Shown: positions 1-7,880 of the stretch, in pieces
Numbering within the stretch: the stretch's first letter is position 1
How the letters are laid out: the number at the start of each line of letters is the position of its first letter
From: Candidatus Latescibacterota bacterium
GTDB taxonomy: Bacteria; Latescibacterota; UBA2968; UBA8231
Length of the DNA: 36,052 nt
Assembly (NCBI GenBank): GCA_022827165.1
Contig: JAJDTN010000366.1
Span: 1-36,052 of the forward strand
Direction: 5' to 3'
Program-made: the position numbers and the translations under genes
Notes under the pieces: generated by a model
Database searches by the model: none
What the model was told of the DNA's origin: nothing
The model's input: only the letters and a program-made list of their open reading frames with translations

Positions 1-1
1 C

Positions 2-1687
2 TTCGGCCAGGGCTTCATCTCCGAGGCCCGCTACCTGTCGCCGATCTACGACCTCGGCTCCGTGGCGACCTGGGGCAACATCAGCTGGGTCGAACGGTTC
101 ATCGACCGTCGCCAGGAGACCGGTGCCCGCGACGAGACGAGCGACAACTGCCAGGTCTTCGAGAAGGAGTTCGCCACCGCCGAGGAAGTGCCGGAGACCT
201 GGGGTGACTGCGAGACCGCCGGCGAGAACCGGCCCGGAACCGGATACATCACGGTGTGGAACTGCGTGCAGTCGGTCTGCCGCGACGAGTTCGGCGGCCA
301 GACCGTGATTCCCGGCCGGGCCAAGAGGTTGGCCGCTCCCGCGGCTCGGCCGGCCCAGTTCGACCCGGGCGAGGACGTCTCCCAGATCCTGGTGCGCACG
401 CGCACGGGGAGCGATTCCACGCCCCTGACGTACTGGCGGCGCAACGTGGAGCGCACCAGTGATCCCGAGCGCTCCGAGTCGCTCGCCGATCCCTCGCAGC
501 TACTGGACCGTGAGGAGTACCTCGATCTGAGCCCGAACCTCGAGGCCACCCCGCCAGTCGTCTGGGACAAGGGCGAGATCACCGACGACCTGGGTCAGTG
601 GAGTCCCTGGTCGGCTCCTTACCGCAGCGGACACCTGCCCGCCGGAGAGCCCATCCTGTCGCCGGGTCCGCGGCGGTACATCCAGTTTTCCGTGGAGTTC
701 AGGAACCAGGCCATCGACGCCACGAAGGTGATCGAGCAGCTGTCGATCGAGTACCTGTCCCCGCCGATCGCGGATGACCTGATCGCCGAGATCTTTCCCC
801 GTGAGGTGGAGGCCTTCGAGGCCGTGCCCTTCACCTACGCCGTGCGCGCCCTGATGGACATCCCGGGGGTCAAGGGCTTCGACCGCCTCGAGATCTCCAC
901 GCCGACTCGGGTCCTGGGGATCGACCGCATCCAGATCCTCGACGGCACACCGGAGGAGAACGTCCTCCTGGAGGCCGAGATCAACGCCGACATCACTCCC
1001 GGCGACAGCCCGCAAGTGGTGCTCGGTGACGGCACCCGGCACCCGGTCCCCTACACGGCGGTCTCGGCGGCGGGAGACAGCTTCGGCGTCGAATCGGTGA
1101 GCGACCAGGGCTTCGCGGTCCGCTTTCCCGCCGTTGAGCGGCCCTCCACCGGCGGCCAGCGCCTCGTCAAGATCGACTTCCGCAGCCGTGTCCTGCTCTA
1201 CAGCACCGTCTTCCGCGGGGCGGCGGGGTTCGCCGCCGAGGAGGGGACGGTGCAGCGCATCACCCCGGGCAACGCCTCGTATCTCGGCGAAGGCGACCTG
1301 CCCACGGCCTCGGGGATCACGGTCTTGAGCCCTTCCATCACCCGAAGCAGCCTGGTCGGGGCGATCAGCCTGGAGCCAAACCCCTTCACGCCCAACGGCG
1401 ACGGCATCAACGACGCACTCGAGGTCGCCTACGACATCACCGCCATCACCCAGGCGGCCGAGGTGTCGATCATCCTCTTCGACCTCTCCGGCCGGCGGGT
1501 GCGTCAACTCTACCAGAGTTCCGACCTGAGCGGACACTACGACCCGGGATCTCAGCCCCTGCTCAGCTGGGACGGCCGCGACGACCACGGCAGCCCGGTG
1601 CCCCCGGGGATCTACATTCTGCGCGCCTCCGTCGAGGGAGACGCCCGCACCAGCGAGCAGGTGCGGACGGTCACTGTGGCCTACTGA
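2..1687 (+). CDS. Secreted FlgD-Ig/CHU_C-type surface protein, 5' truncated
   Basis: The reading frame is already open at base 2 and ends at TGA 1685-1687, so the N-terminus lies outside the window; the GTG at 62 is internal. The last ~95 residues form a FlgD/CHU_C-like Ig domain: NPFTPNGDGIND, then LFDLSGRRVR, then a SWDGRD..G..VPPGIY block. In the FCB group such domains end secreted or surface-anchored proteins. The middle part is beta-rich, with a GxWSPWS segment followed by SPGPRRYIQF, and it is collinear with the C-terminal half of the protein at 11321-14710, so the two are paralogues. Both end in (T/A)VAY. Four Cys residues in the first ~100 residues could form disulfides. It converges with the next gene; the stop codons interlock with a 7 bp overlap. 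The exact ligand or role is unknown. Confidence 0.85.
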   Translation, partial: FGQGFISEARYLSPIYDLGSVATWGNISWVERFIDRRQETGARDETSDNCQVFEKEFATAEEVPETWGDCETAGENRPGTGYITVWNCVQSVCRDEFGGQTVIPGRAKRLAAPAARPAQFDPGEDVSQILVRTRTGSDSTPLTYWRRNVERTSDPERSESLADPSQLLDREEYLDLSPNLEATPPVVWDKGEITDDLGQWSPWSAPYRSGHLPAGEPILSPGPRRYIQFSVEFRNQAIDATKVIEQLSIEYLSPPIADDLIAEIFPREVEAFEAVPFTYAVRALMDIPGVKGFDRLEISTPTRVLGIDRIQILDGTPEENVLLEAEINADITPGDSPQVVLGDGTRHPVPYTAVSAAGDSFGVESVSDQGFAVRFPAVERPSTGGQRLVKIDFRSRVLLYSTVFRGAAGFAAEEGTVQRITPGNASYLGEGDLPTASGITVLSPSITRSSLVGAISLEPNPFTPNGDGINDALEVAYDITAITQAAEVSIILFDLSGRRVRQLYQSSDLSGHYDPGSQPLLSWDGRDDHGSPVPPGIYILRASVEGDARTSEQVRTVTVAY

Positions 1688-4005
1688 CCGGCTGCCGGCG
1701 CCGGCAACCCCTCCATCATCTCACGCAATCCCTGCTTGAGGCTCTCGGCAAAGCCCTGGTGACGCCGGTCCACGTGGAGCCGCTTCAGGCGCTCGATGTG
1801 GTCCTCCCCAACGAGTCGGTCTCCGACGACCTGGTGCAGATGGCCGGCGACCCAGGTCGCGCCCAGGTGATCCGGGTCGATGGCCAGGATCGCCTCGGCC
1901 TGCTCCAGGGCCTGCTGGCCTCGGTGCTCGACGATCAGCTGGGCCGCCAGCATCCAGCGCGCCTCGATCGATCCCGGACGCAGCTCGATGGCCCGCCTCA
2001 GATGGGACTTGGCCTCCTGCGGGCGATCCTCGCCGAAGAGCAGGTGGGCCAGTCGGATGCGGGCGTCCAGGTGCCCCGGGTCCCGCTGCAGGATCCGGCC
2101 GTACTCCCTCTCTGACTCGGCGAGTCTCCCCCCCTGCTCCAGCACCATCCCCAGCTGGAGACGGGCGTCGAGTGAATCCGGCGCCAGCGCGAGCACGGAC
2201 CGGTAGGCGGCCTCGGACTCCTCCAGCTGGCCGAGCTGCGCCCGGGTCGCCGCCAGGCGGCCATGGATCCCGGCAGGTCCGGCGGCCACGGCGCCTCGGG
2301 CCTGCGCCTCGGCCAGGCCGGGATGTCTCAGCAGGTCCTCCCAGGCCTCCAGGGCGGCGGTCGGACGACCCGCCTGCAGGAGGGCGTCCCCCAGGGCCAG
2401 CAGGCCCTGGGGATCGTCAGGGAAGCGCTCCACGAAGGTCTCGAACTCCCCGGCGGCGCGGTCGAACCGCCCTTGCCGGGCGTACAGCGCCCCGAGATTG
2501 TAGCGGGCCTCGCGGATCGACGGGTCGAGCTGCAGGGCCCGCCGGTAGTGGCGCAGGGCGTTGGCCTCCATCCCCTTCTGCTGGTAGACGAAGCCCAGCC
2601 GGTGCTGCGTCCCGGCGCCTCCCTCCGGATCCATGGCCGGGGCGCCGACGTTGCACAGGACGCCGAGGGCGAGCAGGACGCCCGCGGGAATCGCGGCCTG
2701 GCGCCAGCCGAGGCGTATCCGCGCCGCCAGCTGCCAGGCGCCGAGGGCCGCCAGCAGGAGCAGCACCGGCACCACCGGGAGCCGGTAGCGGGAGGCGGGG
2801 AAGAAGGCGATCACCGTGCCGCCGTAGACCGCCAGGAACCAGAGCAGAAGGCGCGCCTCGGGCCGCCTGAACCAACCCGCCCGCCAACCCAGGAGAACGC
2901 CCAGCAGGGCCAGGGGCATGGCCAGCCCCATGGGGAAGGCCAGCCAGTGGCTCCAGAGCAGGACCGACAACAGTCCGGACCAGACCCGCGCCTGGTACAG
3001 GTCCAGATTGCGGCCGGCCTCGGCGCCGTGGAGGAGGCCGTGGGCCTTCCGGACGGTGAGCCTCATCCAGTCCCCGGGTTCGGTGACGGCGAACTCCACG
3101 GCGCGGCCGAGGAACCACCGCGACTGGTCCGACGCGGTCACCGCCCCGGCTTCCCGCCGGGGACGGGATACCAGCTCCAACCATTCGGGCCCGGGCTGGA
3201 TCTCCAGGGTGCGCTCGAAGTCGGGGTTGTTGCCTATGAAGGCGTTGACCCCGGCGTTGGAGGAGATCAGCACGAGGTCGTGGCCGACCAGGAGGTTGCG
3301 CGCCGTCACCGGGGCCACGGCCAGGGCCGCTCCGAGGACCACCATCCCAGCCGCCAGCCACCCCCGTGATGCCGCGGCGGATGCCCGGCGCCCAAGCCAG
3401 GCTGCGGCCACCGGCACGAAGGCCAGGACGTTGGCCACGCACAGGGCGGCTACCCCCATGGCCGCCCCCGACAGCAGGGCTCGGCGGGCCCGGACGGCCG
3501 GAGAAGAGGCCTCCGAGGCGCGCAGCAGCAACAGCAGCGCCGCCAGGTCCAGCGGCACGGCGAGGACGGCCGGGAGCAACTCGCCGCCGAAGAGCACGAG
3601 GGGGCCCCAGAGGGCGGCCGCCAGGGCCGCCGCGAGTCCGAGAGCCGGCGACAGGGTGCGGCACCCCAGCCGCCAGAGGAGGACGCAGGTCAGGGCCCCG
3701 AGGAGGGCCTGCAGCACCCGGGGAGCGACCCATCCGACGCCGAGGAGAGACCACACCGCCCCGAGGAAGTAGGGGTAGAGCGGAGGCTGCCAGAAGGGGG
3801 CATCCGGTCCGAGCCAGGCGCCGGCGGCCAACTCTCGAGCGGCGTCGGCGTAGGTTCGGGCGTCGACGACGGGAGCGTCGAAGAAGGGACTGTCCTCGAT
3901 CTCGCCCAGGTAGACGAGGCGGAGAACCAGGGCGAGGGCGAAGACCGCCGCCGCTCCATGGCCGCCGCTACAGCGGAACCGGGGACGGATCAGGGCCGAA
4001 AGCAC
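1681..4005 (-). CDS. PMT/ArnT-like membrane glycosyltransferase with C-terminal TPRs
   Basis: This 774-residue protein has about 450 residues of multiple hydrophobic segments, then TPR repeats to the end. The first loop carries the acidic cluster SPFFDAPVVDARTYADAA, then QPPLYPYF, which matches the GT-C fold of dolichyl-phosphate-mannose mannosyltransferase and ArnT relatives (PMT_2). These use a lipid-phosphate sugar donor and act on the outer face of the inner membrane. The C-terminal ~310 residues hold several TPRs (for example LGALYARQGRFDRAAGEFE), which may bind the acceptor or a partner. The GTG start follows a GGAGG only one base away, so the start is not well fixed. It lies 28 bp behind the outer-membrane-type gene and is probably co-transcribed. 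The acceptor, protein or glycan, is not shown. Confidence 0.8.
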   Translation of the reverse strand: MLSALIRPRFRCSGGHGAAAVFALALVLRLVYLGEIEDSPFFDAPVVDARTYADAARELAAGAWLGPDAPFWQPPLYPYFLGAVWSLLGVGWVAPRVLQALLGALTCVLLWRLGCRTLSPALGLAAALAAALWGPLVLFGGELLPAVLAVPLDLAALLLLLRASEASSPAVRARRALLSGAAMGVAALCVANVLAFVPVAAAWLGRRASAAASRGWLAAGMVVLGAALAVAPVTARNLLVGHDLVLISSNAGVNAFIGNNPDFERTLEIQPGPEWLELVSRPRREAGAVTASDQSRWFLGRAVEFAVTEPGDWMRLTVRKAHGLLHGAEAGRNLDLYQARVWSGLLSVLLWSHWLAFPMGLAMPLALLGVLLGWRAGWFRRPEARLLLWFLAVYGGTVIAFFPASRYRLPVVPVLLLLAALGAWQLAARIRLGWRQAAIPAGVLLALGVLCNVGAPAMDPEGGAGTQHRLGFVYQQKGMEANALRHYRRALQLDPSIREARYNLGALYARQGRFDRAAGEFETFVERFPDDPQGLLALGDALLQAGRPTAALEAWEDLLRHPGLAEAQARGAVAAGPAGIHGRLAATRAQLGQLEESEAAYRSVLALAPDSLDARLQLGMVLEQGGRLAESEREYGRILQRDPGHLDARIRLAHLLFGEDRPQEAKSHLRRAIELRPGSIEARWMLAAQLIVEHRGQQALEQAEAILAIDPDHLGATWVAGHLHQVVGDRLVGEDHIERLKRLHVDRRHQGFAESLKQGLREMMEGLPAPAAGQ

Positions 4006-4033
4006 GCCTCCGGACCGGGCCGTCGCCAGCGCC

Positions 4034-6748
4034 TCAGGGGGTGCCCAGCCCCGCGTAGACGGTGATGAAGCCCTCGGTCACGGACCGAGTCCTTATCGAC
4101 GGATCCTCGAAGTCCCGCAGGTCGTGCTTGAGCCCTACCTGCGTGGTCAGTTGGTACCCCTGGTACTCGGAGACGTTGGTCAGCTGCCCCGCCGCGATGA
4201 AGGACTGGAAGTCGTTCACGTCGCTGTCCAAGTCGCTGAAGCGTACGTACTCGATCCCGGCGGAAATCACCGAATGGAGGAGCATGGGGAACTCGAAGAT
4301 GGTACCCACGATCTGGGTCAGCTCCCGCCGCTCGCGATTGCTGAACAGGTCATAGGTCTGGTTCCGGAACTCGCTCTTCCACCGGGGCTCGATCTGTACT
4401 CGCCCAAGCTCGAAGCGGTACTCCGCCTTGTTGATGAGGCCGACGAAGAACTCCCTCGCCCCCAGGGCCAGGGGGCCGCGCTCCTCGGCACTCAACCGCT
4501 GGTGCCACAGGTCCCACTTGAAGCTGTTCTTCACCCGCAGGCCGCCCAGGGGCGAGATGGTGTGATCCAGGGCAACCGTGTTGAAGAAGGTGTCGCGGCC
4601 AAGGAGGGGATCGAGGACCTCGACGTTGCGATCGTTGCGCAGGGTGTTGCGATTGTCCCACTGGAGGATGTTGTCCGGCAGGTCGTCCCGCATGCTCTTG
4701 ACCATCTCGAACACGCGGAGCCGCCCCCATCGGGGATGGTCGGCGTCGACACTCAGCAAGGCGTACGAAGTCTCGTTCGCGCGGTCGGAGGTGATCTCCT
4801 CCTCCTCGAGACGGCCGGCGGCGACACGCATCTGGGGGGTTAGGTACAGGCCGGCATAGGCGTTCCAGCCCCTCCGGTTCCTCTTGTAGGGCAGGTCGGG
4901 CTCGTTGTCGTTCTCGAAGCGGTCGATCCAGGTGTTGTTGTTGGCGTCGATCCCGTAGAGGAACTCCGGCCGGTCCACGTTCTGCCGCAGGAAGGGCTCC
5001 TCGTAGTCGGGGATCAGGTTGATGATGCGGCCGTTGTCGTTCTGGTTGAAGTCCGGGATGAAGTCATTATTCTCGTCCCATCCGGGGAAGACGGCGTAGT
5101 CCGTTCCCAAGGCGTCGTTCCGGCCCCAGTCGGGGGTCCGGTCCTGGTCGTCGTTGTCCTCGATGAACTCGTACATGAAACGCTCGATGCGGCCGGGCTC
5201 GCCCCGCTGGTAGTAACCCGAGGTGTAGTCGATGGTGCCGTCCTGCTGGCTGACCCAGATGCTCGTGGCGTACTCGGGTTCGATCTCGAAGGCCTCGCCG
5301 TAGGCGAAGAACGGATACTCGTGCTTGTCGGCGTGGACCATCCAGGCGCTGGCCGAAGGCCGCTGGTCGGTCCCGGAGGACGAGGAGTGGTCGGTATTGC
5401 CCTGGTCGTTGCTCGGGTAGGGATACCTCCGGTAGACGCGGCTGTTGTCCCACTCGCCGTAGACGTTCACGCCCTTGACGTCGGTGATCTCCACGGTGAA
5501 CCCGAAGATGCTCGTCGCCGTGGGGAGGCCGTACTCGAAGGTGATGATGGACAGGTTGGTGTTGTCCTTGACGTTTCCGGGGGCCTGAGTCACCAGCAGG
5601 AAGATGGGGTCGCCGGCGCTGCCCTCCTGGCGGTTGGAAGTGTACTGCACCTTGTAGTCGTTGCCGAGGACGACCTCGAACTCGACCTTGCGGATCTGCG
5701 TCTTGTCCTGGGAGGCGGTGAGCAGGAAGTCGGGGCTCTCGAAGTCGTAGCGCAGGGTGATCTGTTCCTCGCCGTCGGCCGATACGAAGCCCTCCTGGGG
5801 AAAGCCGCCCTCCACGGTCGGAGCGAAGCCGATCTCCTTGCCCCGGTCGACGGTCCCGTCGAGGTAGGTGATGATGATGTCGGAACCGGCCGGGAAGAAA
5901 GCGGCGCCGCCCTCGCCATCCCCGGGCGAGTCGTCGGTCAGGAGGATCTCGATCCAGCTTATGGGCTCGGCCTTCTGATCGACGGTCAACTCCCCGGCCA
6001 GCGGGTTGCCCTGGAAGCCGTCGATGAGGGTGTTGGACTGGTGGGCGTTGACGAAGTTGACGCCCAGGGTGGTGAAATCCCCCACCTGAACCGCGCCGCG
6101 GCCCCCCATCAGGGTCGTGTTGTTGGTGCGGTTGATGCCCTCGGCAAAGGTCGAGCTGCCGCCCGACTCGCTCACCCTGGAGTAGAGGGCGGTGGCCATG
6201 TACTTGTCGGTGGCCACGTCGAACTGGACGCCGTCGAAGTCGGGCTTGGAGAAAGTCAGGGGCGTGAGGGTAGTGCGCAGGCCGTTGGCGATGGTTATCG
6301 CGTAGTGGTGTTCGCCTTTGCTGTCGGAGGAGACGACCACATCCGAAAACCAGTTGCCGAAATTCGCGTCCTTGAACAGCTGGCTGCCCCGCTGCTCCGG
6401 CTGGCGCTGGACGTTGTTGTAGATCAGCCAGCCGCGGGTGACGTAGTTGCCGAAGAAGTCATAGAAGTAGTCCCCCTCGCGGGTGGTGCTCACGTACCGC
6501 TGGTAGGCCCGGCGGGCGTAGTTGGAGTACTCCCACTGCCGCCAGCGGTAGTCGTTGTAGAGTTCCTGGGGGACGTACCACTTGCGGAGGGCGGGATCCA
6601 GGGCGTCGAAGAGCACCCCGGGGCCGCGAGGCGAGAAGTCGACCTCGCCTCCGCGTTGGACGCCGAGCCGCGAGCCGTAGTCCTGTCCTTCGGATACGCC
6701 CGCGAGCCCGACGAAGGCGAGCAATCCCACTCCGAGTGACCTCTTCAT
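4034..6748 (-). CDS. Outer-membrane-type protein with Asp/Asn-rich repeats, unknown family
   Basis: The 904-residue product starts MKRSLGVGLLAFVGLAGVSEG, a clear signal peptide with probable cleavage before QDY. The rest is rich in aromatic and alternating polar/hydrophobic residues, especially the last 250 (FKWDLWHQRL, AEYRFELGRVQIEP), consistent with an outer-membrane beta-barrel or a large beta-sandwich. I do not recognise the family. Around residues 550-620 lie Asp/Asn-rich stretches (DENNDFIPDFNQNDNG and DANNNTWIDRFENDNEPD) resembling calcium-binding thrombospondin type 3 repeats. The ATG has GGAGG 10 nt upstream. The gene sits just behind a strong terminator and ahead of the PMT-like glycosyltransferase, so its transcription may depend on read-through from the CBM9-like gene. 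It is about three times the length of a simple porin. Confidence 0.75.
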   Translation of the reverse strand: MKRSLGVGLLAFVGLAGVSEGQDYGSRLGVQRGGEVDFSPRGPGVLFDALDPALRKWYVPQELYNDYRWRQWEYSNYARRAYQRYVSTTREGDYFYDFFGNYVTRGWLIYNNVQRQPEQRGSQLFKDANFGNWFSDVVVSSDSKGEHHYAITIANGLRTTLTPLTFSKPDFDGVQFDVATDKYMATALYSRVSESGGSSTFAEGINRTNNTTLMGGRGAVQVGDFTTLGVNFVNAHQSNTLIDGFQGNPLAGELTVDQKAEPISWIEILLTDDSPGDGEGGAAFFPAGSDIIITYLDGTVDRGKEIGFAPTVEGGFPQEGFVSADGEEQITLRYDFESPDFLLTASQDKTQIRKVEFEVVLGNDYKVQYTSNRQEGSAGDPIFLLVTQAPGNVKDNTNLSIITFEYGLPTATSIFGFTVEITDVKGVNVYGEWDNSRVYRRYPYPSNDQGNTDHSSSSGTDQRPSASAWMVHADKHEYPFFAYGEAFEIEPEYATSIWVSQQDGTIDYTSGYYQRGEPGRIERFMYEFIEDNDDQDRTPDWGRNDALGTDYAVFPGWDENNDFIPDFNQNDNGRIINLIPDYEEPFLRQNVDRPEFLYGIDANNNTWIDRFENDNEPDLPYKRNRRGWNAYAGLYLTPQMRVAAGRLEEEEITSDRANETSYALLSVDADHPRWGRLRVFEMVKSMRDDLPDNILQWDNRNTLRNDRNVEVLDPLLGRDTFFNTVALDHTISPLGGLRVKNSFKWDLWHQRLSAEERGPLALGAREFFVGLINKAEYRFELGRVQIEPRWKSEFRNQTYDLFSNRERRELTQIVGTIFEFPMLLHSVISAGIEYVRFSDLDSDVNDFQSFIAAGQLTNVSEYQGYQLTTQVGLKHDLRDFEDPSIRTRSVTEGFITVYAGLGTP

Positions 6749-6771
6749 GTCTTGCGCCTCCCCGAGAGCTT

Positions 6772-6811
6772 AAAAAAAGGGGGGCGATGGGTCGTGCTCC
6801 CATCGCCCCCC
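6772..6811 (-). terminator. Intrinsic terminator between CBM9-like and outer-membrane genes
   Basis: Bases 6779-6791 and 6799-6811 form a perfect 13 bp stem (GGGGGGCGATGGG and its complement) around a 7-base loop. Read on the minus strand, the stem is followed at once by seven Ts (6778-6772). This is a textbook Rho-independent terminator for transcripts leaving the CBM9-like gene. It ends only 23 bases before the ATG of the outer-membrane-type gene, so it could also work as an expression step-down inside an operon. Confidence 0.9.
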
Positions 6812-6893
6812 ATCCAGCCGGGTCGATCGGTGGGATCCCGGTCGCGCACCGACCTTCGCCGGACGGCGAACAGGGATCTCCCCCGATTGCTTG

Positions 6894-7769
6894 CTACCTG
6901 TCGATGAACTGCGACTTGATGCGGCCCCAGGCATCCGCCGAGACGGCCGACGCTGCCTGCTGCCCCCAGTCGATGTCCTCCATCTCGCTCATGACCATGT
7001 CGTTGGTCGCCTGGCAGCACGACTCGGGAGAAACCGACCAGAAGCCCTGGTACTGCGTTCCGGGCTCGTCGAAGTCGCCGAAGGTCCAGCTGATGGCGAT
7101 GACCTGGCCTTCCTCGAGATCGGTCTCCTCCGCCGCCGACCGGTCGCCGTCCTCGGGGATGAAGTCGAGAGGCTGGATCCACAACTCGTAGTAATAGGTG
7201 CTCTCGCCGAACTCCTCACCCGTGAAGGTGTACTCCAGCTTCCAGGTGTCGTCGTTGAAGGGATCGACGCGCCACTCGAAGGCGGGCAGGTTCTGGCCCC
7301 AGTTGCCGCCCACCGGGGGCATGGCGAAGTTGAAGGACTGCTTGACCGTCAGCTCCCCGCCCCCGACGTGGTCGAAGTGGGTCGGGGTGAGGTAGATCTC
7401 CCAGGCGTCGTCGGTCCAGAACTGGGCCGGATCCTCGCGGTCCGAATTGTGGACGTTGTCGAAGACTTCGGCCATCAGGTAGAGGCGGTTGTTGTTGTCG
7501 TTCCAGCCGACGATCTGGCGGACGCTGAGGTCGGAGACATCGATCTCGCCGCGAGTCCCGCTGCCGAAGGCGGAATCGCTGTACCATTCGTTGCCGTACT
7601 CGTAGGGCACCTTGGGCACCACTTCCCATTCGGCCAGGTCGCCGTCGACGGTCGGGATGTTGGCGTCGGGGAACTGCACGGCAAAGAGGAACTCACCCGG
7701 GGGTGAGTGCGCCCAAGCCCCTGTCGTGGCCAGGGCTGCAACGGTGAGAAGGGTGAACACTCTACGCAT
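6894..7769 (-). CDS. Secreted CBM9-like (carbohydrate-binding family 9 fold) protein
   Basis: The start is ATG 7769, because MRRVFTLLTVAALATTGAWA is a clear signal peptide and GGAGAG lies 5 nt upstream; the frame stays open to 7880 but that stretch holds the promoter. The mature ~270 residues match the CBM9-like domain found in xylanases and many FCB proteins: VDGDLAEWE near the N-terminus, then LSVRQIVGWNDNNNRLYL and WTDDAWEIYLTP. CBM9 folds bind sugar reducing ends or serve as beta-sandwich modules. No catalytic domain is attached. It follows the TMTC-like gene by 107 bp but has its own promoter and terminator. In several FCB proteins a CBM9 module is joined to an outer-membrane barrel, so partnership with the following gene is plausible but inferred. 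Confidence 0.8.
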   Translation of the reverse strand: MRRVFTLLTVAALATTGAWAHSPPGEFLFAVQFPDANIPTVDGDLAEWEVVPKVPYEYGNEWYSDSAFGSGTRGEIDVSDLSVRQIVGWNDNNNRLYLMAEVFDNVHNSDREDPAQFWTDDAWEIYLTPTHFDHVGGGELTVKQSFNFAMPPVGGNWGQNLPAFEWRVDPFNDDTWKLEYTFTGEEFGESTYYYELWIQPLDFIPEDGDRSAAEETDLEEGQVIAISWTFGDFDEPGTQYQGFWSVSPESCCQATNDMVMSEMEDIDWGQQAASAVSADAWGRIKSQFIDR

Positions 7770-7824
7770 GAGGTCTCTCCAGGCTGAGTGTGTGGGATTC
7801 GGAGGTTCGGGGCGTCCGGCCGAG

Positions 7825-7838
7825 CGGGTCCGGACCCG
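7825..7838. repeat. 14 bp perfect palindrome in the leader of the CBM9-like gene
   Basis: CGGGTCCGGACCCG is a gapless perfect palindrome. It lies within the presumed 5' untranslated region, about 25 bp from the centre of the inverted repeat over the promoter. Without a loop it is more likely a protein-binding site than an RNA hairpin. Function is not known. Confidence 0.35.
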
Positions 7839-7845
7839 TTCTGAG

Positions 7846-7868
7846 CGCCAATTTATAGAGAATTGGCG
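7846..7868. promoter_or_regulatory. Inverted repeat overlapping the promoter, operator candidate
   Basis: CGCCAATT (7846-7853) and AATTGGCG (7861-7868) are perfect 8 bp arms separated by 7 bases. The repeat covers the -10 hexamer and part of the spacer of the promoter at 7852-7880, the usual position for a repressor operator. No regulator gene lies next to it. Confidence 0.5.
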
Positions 7869-7880
7869 GGGACCGGTCAA
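7852..7880 (-). promoter_or_regulatory. Sigma70-type promoter for the CBM9-like gene
   Basis: On the minus strand TTGACC (7880-7875) and TATAAA (7857-7852) are separated by exactly 17 bp, each matching 5 of 6 consensus bases. The predicted start near 7845 gives a leader of about 75 nt before ATG 7769. The -35 box contains the TGA stop of the upstream TMTC-like gene. Confidence 0.65.

Noticed and set aside
4034..7769. A split CBM9 plus DUF5916 outer-membrane barrel
   Set aside because: Gene order is suggestive, but the outer-membrane-type protein shows no motif that lets me assign it to DUF5916.
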